Shown piece by piece: positions 10,771-21,215 of a DNA stretch of 64,000 nt (its first letter is position 1; each line of letters opens with the position of its first letter). A model generated the notes under the pieces. The model was not told the DNA's origin. It did no database searches and worked only from the letters and a program-made list of their open reading frames with translations. The stretch is taken from positions 124,001 to 188,000 of the forward strand of contig JASSKH010000004.1 of the NCBI GenBank assembly GCA_031763025.1. The letters run 5' to 3'. A program made the position numbers and the translations under genes. The DNA comes from Macrocystis pyrifera. Its lineage: Eukaryota; Sar; Phaeophyceae; Laminariales; Laminariaceae.

Positions 10771-11700
10771 CCACATTGAAAACCCATAACCAAGCAAGCC
10801 AACATTCAAAACAACGAGAAAACAAGGCAACCCACAGACAGGACCCGATGCGGCGGCCGGGATGGGTATCAAGTGCAGCTGGAGTCACTACAACGCGGTC
10901 TGTCACCTCCTTACTTGGGAAACACACGAACAGGGGAAGACGCTACACGACAGGAACGTCGCGGGAGAAATCCCCAGGCCAAGAAGAGGGACGGGCGTCG
11001 CCCTTTCGTACCACGTCGACAGCGATGGTAGTATATCTGCCGTGCTGCACCCCCGGAGACGACTCGATACAATACTTACAAGACGGGCTTGTCACCAACC
11101 CACGAAACAAGACACAGAAAATATTGAAATTGAGGACGGATCAAAGAGCGAAACTAAATTTCGAAAAACAAAAAACGAAAAACGAAAAGGTATGCACGGT
11201 CCGTTTGCAAATATCAAAACACAACGTCCCTAATATTTTCGTTACCTGGTACCTGGTAGGTAGATACCAGCAAAAAGCTCTCCGGTAACTATCTAGCACA
11301 TGGCGCTATTTTAATCCCAACTATGACTGCCTTCTGGTGTGCATACGAAGACCTCCCTTGTTTGCCCCCGTGACCAGTATCCAGAACGCGGAAGGTCATC
11401 CATTTAGTTCATGAGGCTCGTTATATCGGCATATTCTCCTGTTGTTGCTGCTGCTGTTGTTGTTGTTGGCCCTGGTGATAGTCGTTTTCAGGTCGCTGCT
11501 CATCGCCGCAACCTATTATTTGTTCTTGGTAACAAGGCATGCCACTATCTACATACCGAAGTATGTACATGTTACATGTTAAATATACTATAGTACGCGC
11601 GATCGAAGTATCACCGATATCTAGCATAGCCGAGTTTCGACCCAATCCTTGATCTCACAGCTGTTATTTTTTTGCTTTTTTTTATACCACTGTTGCTAGG
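10771..11700. other. Unassigned sequence with a short CTG/TTG microsatellite
   Basis: No family recognised in two overlapping plus-strand open frames (10764-11288, 10862-11233), both Lys/Arg/Thr rich. A gttgttgctgctgctgttgt microsatellite lies near 11442-11468. Confidence 0.4.
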
Positions 11701-12450
11701 ACCTCGGGCAGCAGTATAGTTTTGAGCTGTTGCCAATTTTTGTTCGTTGGCGTATCTTAATGAAAACCCAAAACGGATGAGGTTTTTCGAAAATCAGGTG
11801 CACCTGTTCTATTTGGGCCAAACCTAGTTGCACACTGAGACCAAGTTTAACGCACACGCCGTAAGCGGTGCTTCTGGCCATGAGAAATCACGATCGTTTT
11901 TGTTTTTGCGCCTGAACACCCAGCGTGTTACCTCCAAAAGCTGTTTGGTTGTTGTTTTTTTAGGGCACAATAGGCACCACGGGCTCCACTTAGACCTCTG
12001 AAGGGTCACCAGAAATCGATAGTTTCGCCACTACGGGGGCGCCAAGAGTCTTTGTTCTGGTGCGTCCCCCCCTTGCCCGCTTTAAGGCCTCTCGACGGTC
12101 CTCGCGGAACCGCCTGCCGGCCCAACGTAATTTGCCGCACCAAACCTGACGCCACGTCGACGCGGGGTGAAACAGACGGTTTGCCGTCTGTGTCCATGAT
12201 GCTGTACGATAGTGCAGAGCACACAGCATAACTGATGTACACCCTACACCCCATAGAAGAAAAAGTGAAAGAAGCGTTCGTATATAAAACATAAAGATTG
12301 CAACCGAGGGGCGGAAAACCGCATACGCAGATAGAAAACGGTGTACGCACGACCTCTTTGGTTGGCTGAACATGAGGTAACAATCGAACCCATGGCTGGT
12401 AAGGTCTCAAGCTCACTAAATACAAACTTGTACTCCTAGTCCTAGCCTGG
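11700..12450 (-). repeat. Repeat family X, right copy, uninterrupted and inverted
   Basis: On the minus strand this repeats the order seen at 9.0-10.77 kb: cctcggttgcaatc, a cDNA-like stretch around ggacacagacggcaaaccg, ggcggttccgcg, a G7 run, actcttggcgcc, ggtgaccct, ttcaggcgcaaaaa and ggcccaaatag. It supplies the pre-insertion form of the LINE-2 target. No protein function is assigned to the open frames within it. Confidence 0.75.
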
Positions 12451-13125
12451 CCAGGTGGTCTTGATTCACTTGCCTGGAAGCGCTCTAGACATACCACAGC
12501 TCCTCCAAGATCACAACCTCCTGGTGCGTAAAAAGATAAAACGGCCATCCCCGGCTCACTCGGCCGTCCCATATAAGTTCAATTGATCTCCCAATTCGTC
12601 ATCGAGAGAGCCTTCGTTTCGGGTTACATCACTGCAATCGAGCGGATACACTGAACTTCCACAACAACCTGCCGGTGAAGGTCCAACAGACAAGGTCAAT
12701 GATTGTATGTGCGAGCCCTCCCTCAGGTACTTCCATTACGCGTGACCCCTTCAGACTTCGGCTTCGATCGTTGCAAACCCTTGGTGCCCATTCCCTGATG
12801 GGCACCAAATATGTTTTTTTTTTCCTTCCATACAGTCAGACATTCGTATCCCAGAATTTTCCGTTCAGTTTTCGGGACAATGGTTGATCTACAGCAACCC
12901 GATCCAGCGGGGGAGCAGTTGATCGCTGAACCAATTTTTCAAGTTCCCAAGTTGGGGTTTACATAAACGTTGTATAGTGGAAGCGCGAGCGGTACTGTAT
13001 ACTCATCCCCGGGGTACACGAAAATAACGAAAAGGAGACTAGATTGTGACGTATACGCATCCGTGGAGGGGGTTTCTATGTGAATTGAAGGCAGAGCCGG
13101 TGCGGGACTGCGTGACACTGTGGTG
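12451..13125. other. Unassigned sequence
   Basis: No gene, RNA or repeat recognised apart from short low-complexity tracts. Confidence 0.4.
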
Positions 13126-13127
13126 AC

Positions 13128-13300
13128 ACAGCACTTGTGACACACACAGCACACAGCGTACAGCAAACACACAAAGCACGCACCAAACACCAAGAGCACA
13201 CAGCACACAGAGCAAACACAGCACACATCAGGCATACAGAACACAGAAAACAGCACGCAGACCATAGGGCACACACAACGTACAGCAGACAATGAACAGG
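13128..13300. repeat. CA-rich low-complexity tract
   Basis: Degenerate reiteration of cacacagcacacag and acaaagcac. It creates Cys/Val/Leu-rich open frames on the minus strand that should not be taken as genes. Confidence 0.75.
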
Positions 13301-13310
13301 ACATAGATTC

Positions 13311-13625
13311 ACTGCGCTGGTATGCAGGTGGATCACTAGCGCTCCAAATCACTATATAGGGAGTCCTGTGCTGGTGGGACTGCGCTGATATACTGATGGG
13401 TCGCCGCCGTTCCAAATATCTATAGGGAATCCATACTGGTGGGTCTCTACCGCTCCAAAATCACTCCAGGAAATCTAATGCTGGTGGGACTGCGCTGGTA
13501 TACCGGTTGGCCGCTACCGCTCCAAATCAGTGTAGGGAATCCTTGGCTGGTGGTGAGGCTGCGCTGGTATACTGGTGGGTCTCTGCCGCTCCAAATCACT
13601 CCAGCAAACACAGTGCTGGTGTGTG
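13311..13625 (+). repeat. ~65-bp satellite, array 1 (about 5 units)
   Basis: Each unit runs roughly actgcgctggtatactgg, tgggtcgctaccgctcc, aaatcactatagggaatcc, with units 60-68 bp long. The same satellite forms a second array at 17.26-17.83 kb in the same orientation. Repeat D starts where this array ends. Confidence 0.85.
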
Positions 13626-13770
13626 TGTTCTTCACATTAAACCGTTCTTTCTACCCATCGACATCCAGCTCAACCAGTGCCCTTACCGATTCATTAATCC
13701 AATAGAGACACACGTTCTGTGGTCACATAACTACGCCACAGAGATTCTACATTGTCACGTATGCAGTAAG
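13621..13770 (+). repeat. Dispersed repeat D, copy 2
   Basis: Second copy of the segment at 8606-8756, starting directly at the end of satellite array 1. A purine-rich region follows it, as it does copy 1. Confidence 0.7.
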
Positions 13771-14594
13771 CACGGTAGAAAACCAAAGTCCATGTCATCA
13801 TACTGGATATGACGGGCACGATATACATATTCTATGAAAGAGAGAATACGAAAAAAACAAGAAAAAAGAAAACAAGCCGGAAGACAAAAAGGAGAAAACA
13901 ACAGAAAAAATAGTCGTGCCTCCCCGCAGGAGATGTGGCAGACACTTGAAAAAAACGTGCTAAAGAAATAACCACCACTCTACTCATAAACAGAGTGAGA
14001 CTAAGTACCAAGGGAGAATAACAGGCTAACCGATGCACATAGCATCCTCCAAGTTGCCGCAACAGTTTGTTGTACGAGTAGGGTAGCCAGGTTCTCCCTT
14101 TTAGTTCGCTTGGGACCTTGCTACCCTGTCTGCCGTCTCCGTCCTGCGTTCGTCAACTATGTCCCGTCCCTCGGCGTCAGACAATACGAAACAAGCAAAT
14201 TGAGCTCGTCATCCACGCAGGTCACACGACTCCTTTCTTGAGGCTTATCGACAGAAGAAAAGAACAGAAACGAACAAAATAAAGTTCACAAAGGATCAAG
14301 CGCGAATATAAAAAGAAGACAAGGGAAGACCACGTTGGAACCAGATGCAGCAGTTGGCGGCACGAGTAGCATAGGCATGTTCTACTTCCTAGTCGGCCTG
14401 GTGCCTCGCTACCCTGTCTGCCATCTTCTTCTTGCTTTCGTCCACCGCGGTTTCCCTTCTACTCCTCCTGTTCCCCCCCTTCCCCGCATTCCCTTGGTCG
14501 GGTTTCTTTCCACTCCTCCTGTTACCCCCCCTCCCCCCTATTGCCTGGAACACCACCCACCGCGGATGCGCGGCTCTGTCTACTCAGCTATGCC
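13771..14594. other. Unassigned sequence, purine-rich then pyrimidine-rich
   Basis: An A/G-rich stretch (13835-13910 and 14255-14330) is followed by C/T-rich DNA (14430-14560). The segment gtagggtagccaggttctccc near 14080 resembles cctcgctaccctgtctgcc near 14405. No gene recognised. Confidence 0.4.
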
Positions 14595-16740
14595 TCATCT
14601 TCGTGCCATCTCAACATGAACCGTTCGGCTGCTCCGAGGACCCCCTGGTAGCATTTCCCCGCCTTTTGTTGCTGCAGGGGACCCTGCGATTTCAATTCCA
14701 AACACCGAGGGGGCAAGTTCCCTTGACGCTTCGGCGGCTCGAAACTCCCTAACGTCTACGACTATGCATCTATGCCAAGTCTTGAACTGTCCGCCACGTT
14801 TCGGGTTCTCCCCACCAGCCATCGTCCCGAACTTTTACCCGACTGGGCAATCGCTCCTTGCTTTGCCATGCCACGATCCCCATAAAGAAGAGCCGCCGTT
14901 CACGAATGGTCCTTTCGATGCTCTCGCAACGTGTCATCTTGAACGCCCTCACGTACGAGAGGGTGGCTTGGTCAGTACGAAGTCGGCGCTGGAAGCCAGT
15001 GACTCGCAAAAGGACTTGGTGGCGAGCCGTTCGAGTCTTGGCAAGTGTTCCGCTCGGGGGGTTCACGTCATACACTCGTACAGCAGGGTCTCATTCTCCT
15101 CGTCCTTTTGCATTCAGACTTTCAGGCTCAGGGGGGCGGTCGTCCTATCATACAACTCCGGACCGAACCGTTTGGGGTATGACCGCATGAGACGGACCCG
15201 TCGGTCGATTTCGAGCGAGAGGTCAAGCGTCGTGGATAATGCCGCCTAGGTATAGGAACTGGGCCGTCTGTTTATACCCCTGGCCTGCTGCATCGATGAC
15301 GAGCTGTGGTGCGAGGGTCGTCTGGCCTGTTGTTCGTGGAAACATTGGCTCTGTCTTCTTTTCCGATACCGTGAGGCCTGGTGCTTCGAAGACAGTCACG
15401 ATCACTGTCATCATTTTCGCGAGCCCTTCAGCCGACTTCGAGCCAATTCCTGCGTCATCGGCGTACAACATGCCCCATACAGCCCTTCGCACGGACGCCA
15501 ACGGCTCCTGCTCCTCTGTTCCGACTACTCCACTATCACTGAGTCGAACCAAATCCCTTACGATGGCTTTGTAGCGCAGCAGCGAAGAACACGTTGAGCA
15601 GTGACGATGATAGCATGCAGCCTTGCCGCAGCCCCTGCGTGACGTGAAACCATTCCGAGTCCTGGCCGTCATCCGTACGCACGCGAGCCCACATGCTCTC
15701 GTTGAACCTACGGATAATTGTGAGCATCTTGGTTGTTACGCCAAAGCGCGTTGGTACCTTCCATAGCAGCTATCGGTAGTCAGAGTCGTGCGCTTTCTGC
15801 ATATCAATAAAGCACACATACAGGGGGGTTTTCCTTTGGCGTCCGAGCTCTTGCAACCGGCACACGACCAACAGCATATCTACTGTTGATTGTGCTGGGC
15901 AGAAGCCGCACTGTTCCTTCGGGAGTAATCCCTCGGTCTCGCAATAATTGGCCAGGCGGGACGGGACGATTTTCAACAAATCTCTGCCTGCGTGGGCAAC
16001 AAGCGAAATCCCTCTGAGGTGCAATCAGTTCGGTCCTGCGTTTTGTAAAGCACCTTCATGGTCGCACATTCCTGTTGCTGGGGGACTTCGCATGTTACCG
16101 AAACATTGACAAGGGTGTTATGAAAGTACTGGATGATTGCTAGGTTGGTCCATTTTGAGGAGTTCGGCCGGGAGACCATCTGGCCCAACATCTTTCCTGT
16201 ATGACATCCCCCTGAATGCTTCCATCATCTCGTCCATGGATGGTTCATTTCCGAGCGGTCGCGGTGGCAAGCAGTCGATGATCGTGGGATCGAGTCTAGG
16301 CAATTTCGTGTCAAGGATTTGTGGTAAAACCCCGACCATCGTTCATGAATTCGAACGTTATCCCGCAACAGCGTGCCATCGTTGTCCCCGATGAACTGCT
16401 CGCTCCTCACTTTAGTCCCTTCCAATCCCACCGTACTCTTAAGATGCTTGTATAATCCCCTCTGGTCGCTATTCGCGAGGAATCGTTCGGTTTCGGTGAA
16501 GTACTCTCCGAAGAACGCATGTAGTCCTGCGGCAATCACCTTGTGCAGGTTCACATACACAAATATCAGTGTCTTCCACGCGGTTCTATCCCGGGGGTGG
16601 GCACGCAAGAATTGTCGTGCATTCTCCCTCGCTCTCCATGCTAATATGAATGCGGCCAAAATTTCGGCAGACACACCTCATCCATGTCTGCGGTGGCGAC
16701 GAGGAGGGGGTGGCACCACGTTTTTCGACCGCATCAATAA
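14595..16740 (-). mobile_element. LINE-1 copy A: degraded non-LTR retrotransposon
   Basis: Minus-strand pieces in several frames line up in order as one LINE protein lacking its N-terminal endonuclease. Order from 16674 downward: a pre-RT region (NDGTLLRDNVRIHERWSGF); SMDEMMEAFRGM with GPDGLPAELLK; RT block with [32 protein letters not shown]; the catalytic box YADD at 15454-15465 inside WGMLYADDAGIGSK; FLYLGGIIHDA; then the post-RT region with QVLLRVTGFQRRLRTD (14.9-15.05 kb) and WHRCIVVDVREFRAAEAS (14.6-14.8 kb). At least six frame changes separate the pieces, so it is inactive although YADD survives. It lies between two arrays of one satellite. Confidence 0.9.
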
Positions 16741-17256
16741 TAGCCGCAGTGAAAGTCTCAGGTCATGCCATACGTATTACGGGTCTGGATAAGCTGGTTG
16801 AGAGTGGAAACGACCCTCGCGACTACTCGTTCATGGCATTTTTCATCGGACATAACAAGCTGCCTGTTGAACTCCCGCCGTTTTTTCCGTCTTATTTGTT
16901 TGCTGGGCGCAAATCGACCACTGAGTCGGGTTTTGTTATATGTAAGATGTGGACTGAACCAGCCTTAGCTGGGCAGAAGGCTGTGCGATGACTTTAACAT
17001 ATTGTACTCTACGTCGATGGACTTGGCGGGTTAGGATGTGGTCGATCCGCTTTAGGTCATTCGGGCTGGTGCCGTTGTTTGTATGCGATATGCAACCCTT
17101 GCGCGTGCTGAAAAACGTGTTGGGTGAGAGCCAACTTTTCAGTTGGGGCGAACGAACATACGGCCATATGCTCCAAGCACTCTACTTCCATCACCATCGC
17201 GCCTTTCCGTCCCCTATCCAATTCGCGCGCTGGCATTCGTCAGTCGAGATCTCATG
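16741..17256. other. Unassigned sequence
   Basis: Lies between the LINE-1 5' truncation and satellite array 2. No coding or repeat feature recognised. Confidence 0.4.
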
Positions 17257-17832
17257 GGACTGCACTGGTTTACCGGTTTGTCGCTACCGCTCCAAGACAG
17301 TCTTGGGAATCCTAGGCTGGTGGTGGGGCTGCGCTGGTATATCACTTTAGGTGGGACGGCGCTGGTATACTGGTGGGTCCCTACCGCTCCAAATAACTAT
17401 AGGAAATCTACGCTGGTGGGACTTCGCTGGTATACTGGTGGGTCCCTACCGCTGCAAACCACTTGAGGGGACCTGTGCTGGTGAGACTCCGCTGCCTTCC
17501 TGGTGGGTCGCTACCGCTCCAACGTACTATCAGAAATCCTGTGTTGGTGAGACTGTGCTGGTAAAGTGGTGGGTCGCTACCGCTCCAAAGCGCTGCAGGG
17601 AATACTGTGCTTTTGGGACTGCGCTTGTATGCTGGTGGGTCGCTACTGCTCGGAATCGCTATAGGGAGTCCTATCGTAGTGGACTTCGCTTGGGTACTGG
17701 TTGGTCACCTTCGGTTCAAATTACCATAGGGAACCTTGTGTCGGTGGGACTGCGCTGGTATACTAGTGGGTCACTACCGCTCCAAATCGCTAAAGAGAGT
17801 TCTGTGCTGGTGGGACTGCGCCCGGAGGGTTC
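17257..17832 (+). repeat. ~65-bp satellite, array 2 (about 9-10 units)
   Basis: Same unit as array 1, repeated at about 65-bp spacing from 17257 to 17832. Units are diverged, with mismatches spread evenly. Array 2 is in the same orientation as array 1. Confidence 0.88.
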
Positions 17833-17840
17833 TGATGGGA

Positions 17841-18484
17841 GCAACCCTAAAGTGTTGGGGATGATTTATATAGGGAGTTGAAATCTAGACAAAGTAGACA
17901 CATCCAGATGTACCTCGCCAGTTTCAAGCCCAAAACAGGAGCGATGGGAGGCTGGCCAATGGCAGGTCTCCTGGTGTGTGATTTGTACGTGTTTATTGTG
18001 TATATCTGGTCTTGGCACCAAAGGAACAATGTATACCTGGTTTTGACAAGAACAAACTACTCTTTCTATACCACTATTACAATACTGCTGCCACCACTCT
18101 GCTTGGCCCATAAAGCCGACCCACCGACGCGAACCCTATCCTTTAGCTGAACCCTATGCCAGTAATCATGGATTGGTTGCTGTGCCTCGAGAGATTCTAG
18201 GTTGATTCAGCCGGTTTGGATAGGGTGCTAAGCAAGACTCCAGATGTTTCAGCCACGGATAGTTAATAGTATGAAAGGCAGGTGCTTAAAGCTATCTACA
18301 CCACCAGTGACGCAATTGTTTGTCCTGACGTACTAGGTATTATATAGTAAGAGGTATCTGGGCATTCTTCATTGTGGCCAATGGATTTCCTTATATCATT
18401 TTGTTTTTTTCTTTCAAGCAGGAGCTTCCACCATGTCTCCAGAATGTCAATCTCCAACCTATCAATGCGTATTGTCGTATCATA
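17841..18484. other. Unassigned sequence
   Basis: No gene recognised. It includes repeat-X-like wording such as tatacctggttttgac near 18030. Confidence 0.4.
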
Positions 18485-18590
18485 TTACGGGGGGGCATAG
18501 TAAATAGGACCAAATATTGTTTATTAAAAACAGATAAATATATAGGTTTGTGTATACACAGTAGGTCCTATTTACTATGGTCCACCGTAA
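18485..18590 (+). mobile_element. MITE, copy 2, flanked by TA
   Basis: 106 bp from ttacgggggggcatagtaaa to tttactatggtccaccgtaa. TA lies on both sides (18483-18484 and 18591-18592), as expected for a TA target duplication. The core aaatattgtttattaaaaac resembles copies 1 and 3. Confidence 0.85.
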
Positions 18591-18592
18591 TA

Positions 18593-20118
18593 GTATGTAT
18601 TGCTTTCTCTTCTCAATACAACAGCAGAGTCGGAGTACTCGCAGTAGGCGCATCACGTTCAACATGATTTTGTGCAATCCCAACATTATGATATATATAT
18701 ATACTGAAGTATACGTGGTAGTATAGACAAAAACGTTCCCACCCTCCTCGCAGTTGCGGTCGCCACATGCTCCAAGCCCACTCAAAACTTGTATCGTCGA
18801 GGACGAGAGCAACCACGGCCTGGGAGACAGGTGTTGACGACCGAAATCATCGCGGACGGCAAACAGAAACATAAACTTCCTAAAGACAACCCTTCTAGCG
18901 TGATAGGTAATTGTCGTGTTTCCCCTCGTCCTGACTCTATTTGGGCTGAGATCCTCCGGTACGACAAACCTTAGACCACGAGTGGTTTAGGGTGAAGCTA
19001 CAATGCCTCGCGGAGGCTCTGATTACGGCATGTTGCATGCCTTCGTGCGATCGGTTCATGCTTTTGAGAGCTGGTTGTCAAAAAAGCTCTGAAGTTAATC
19101 CGATCATGATAAAGTTGTCGACCGAATTATGTGAGTCTATTTTTGAGTCCCAATAGTCATCATATGTTTGTGTTTTAAACATCCTCTATCAAGATGTGAT
19201 CGAAGATGTACATACCCGTACGAAAAAATCGATCAAGTCGAAAAACAAAATATTGGCACACAATATTGGCAAAGAGCAGCCATGAAAAATTGACAGAAGA
19301 TGGTATCACTGTGGGAGGAATATTGTTGGCGAGGATATCCGGTTGGCCCTACGCTACGCTAGCTACATACTTCGTAAGGTGCACATGATTCCTATTTTTT
19401 TTTACTGTTGTAGTTGTTGTTGTCACACTAACTCATCGATAGTGTATTCCGTGCTAGAAAAACAGTATCTGCAACTGGAGTGGAAGACTACCTCAACCAG
19501 TTCGATATACAACTTACACATGACAAATGACCAGTCTGGAGTAAAACTTACATATGACAAATACTGCAACTCGCACATCGCAGACTACAAAGACAAAGTT
19601 AGATCAAGACCCACTACACTGCTGTGCAGATCAAACCTTTTCGTATGTGGGCGGCCATTGGCGCGTAATTGAAACAGATGCTTCCCACTGAGGGGATTAT
19701 CCCAATTTTTTTCGAGTGGGAGTATTGCAGGAACTGCAGGTATTGGCAGATTTTCAGCACTCCATATTACCCATACTGCGAGTACTCGCAACATTGCGAT
19801 GCTCTGTGCTCCGGATGTTGTCTGTACTCAAATAGTTTGGGTTCGATACTGCGGATACTGCCTGTTTTCGCAGTACGTCACGGATCGGCATCGAGGATGC
19901 TGCAGTACTGGCAGCATTTCGGCCGGCAGTATTGCTCGTAGTAACAGTACCTGCACCACTGACAAATAACTCCAGCGTAGTCGAACCGATAGCATCTTAG
20001 GACCGTTCGGATCACTTTATCTAAAACCTTCCGCAAAAATACACAGATTCTCCCAGTTGTAGCATTTGGAGTAGATGGTTCTCGGGGATAGAGCGCTGAA
20101 GGTGCTTAGAACACAGGT
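18593..20118. other. Unassigned sequence, with a TACTGCAG/GAGTACTC-rich patch
   Basis: No gene recognised. Between 19725 and 19945 the motifs gcagtactg, gagtactcg and gatactgcgg recur, a degenerate palindrome-rich patch. Confidence 0.4.
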
Positions 20119-21215
20119 ATGTGTGCGAAGATTCTATACTGCGATAAACCTGTAGCCCGCGTAGGAAGAGCAGTTTGGAGTATGCTGTACACCGATATCG
20201 GAGGTATTATCTCCAAGTTGACGGAGGGCCTTGTGAAGATGACGACAGTCCATGTGACCGTTCTCGAAACAACAGGTCTCACGGTGCACGAGAAATTGGT
20301 GAGAACCATGCTGCTGCGGACACCGAAGCAGGCACTCCGGACCTCACCAGCCGTCACGGAAGCAGCAGGGAAGAAGAGTAGAGAGGCATTGCAGTTTTTT
20401 ATCTGAGCGGTCTGATCAACGCTAACGCTGACATCAAGCCGGAGATCAAACGACGCATCCGACTCGCGTAGGTATGCTGAGAACGGTTCAAGCGAGAGCT
20501 GTACTTTGTGTTATCCTCTCTGCTCACTCTGCTGTCGCGTGTGCTGAAGGCCGAGATCAATAGAGACCCTGCTATACGGATGCGTCAGTTGTACTCTTGG
20601 CCAGGAACGCTTGGGAACACTCCGAACAGCACACCACACGTTTCTCGTACGGACCATTGGCCAGCGCCGATAAGGCACCAGCCACCTCATGTTGCACGCA
20701 AATATCGTAAAAAATAGCACCATTCGCGAACGTCGAGAAGACCATCCGCCAAAGGTATCTCCCTTTCAAAGTGGCCGTGCACCGGACGAACAATGAGCGG
20801 ATACATGTTCTGGACGATTGATGATGCAGAGAATCCGCGACCAGGCTGACCAGAAATGATCGGCGCCCAAGTCTAGCAACCGATCTCCAAGATGTTTCCG
20901 GCCACCGAGGGATCCACGAATATTTCCCCTTTGGTGTTCGGAGTGGAGATGGTGTTGTGGCTCGCGGAGGCTAACAAGGGTGAGACGTGGTACCGGTGGG
21001 TGGTCCAGGCAGCAAGCCGTTTGATGATTCGAGGGCGTGCGGGGTGGGGGGGTGACATCTTGGTTACGCCACGTAGCCGAGGGTGGCACGAGTCTCGACA
21101 AAGGGATGCAGCGGAGGAGCAACCGTTCTGATACTGCTGTCGACGATAATCCGAAAGAGATGGTACCTTGTGTTTCAAGTTCGCCGGCTGCAAAATGCAG
21201 CAGAGACCGTAACAA
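20119..21215 (+). mobile_element. LINE-1 copy B: post-RT remnant
   Basis: Plus-strand relative of copy A. VGRAVWSMLYTDIGGI aligns with the YADD region of copy A, but the catalytic box is now YTDI. KMTTVHVTVLETTGLTVHEK follows, and near 20.9-21.06 kb come ATEGSTNISPLVFGVEMVLW and WYRWVVQAASRLMIRG, the C-terminal end of this family. Stops and frame changes are frequent. It lacks everything upstream of the RT catalytic box. Confidence 0.85.

Noticed and set aside
13039..13415. Cys-rich frames on the minus strand
   Set aside because: Produced by the CA-rich low-complexity tract.
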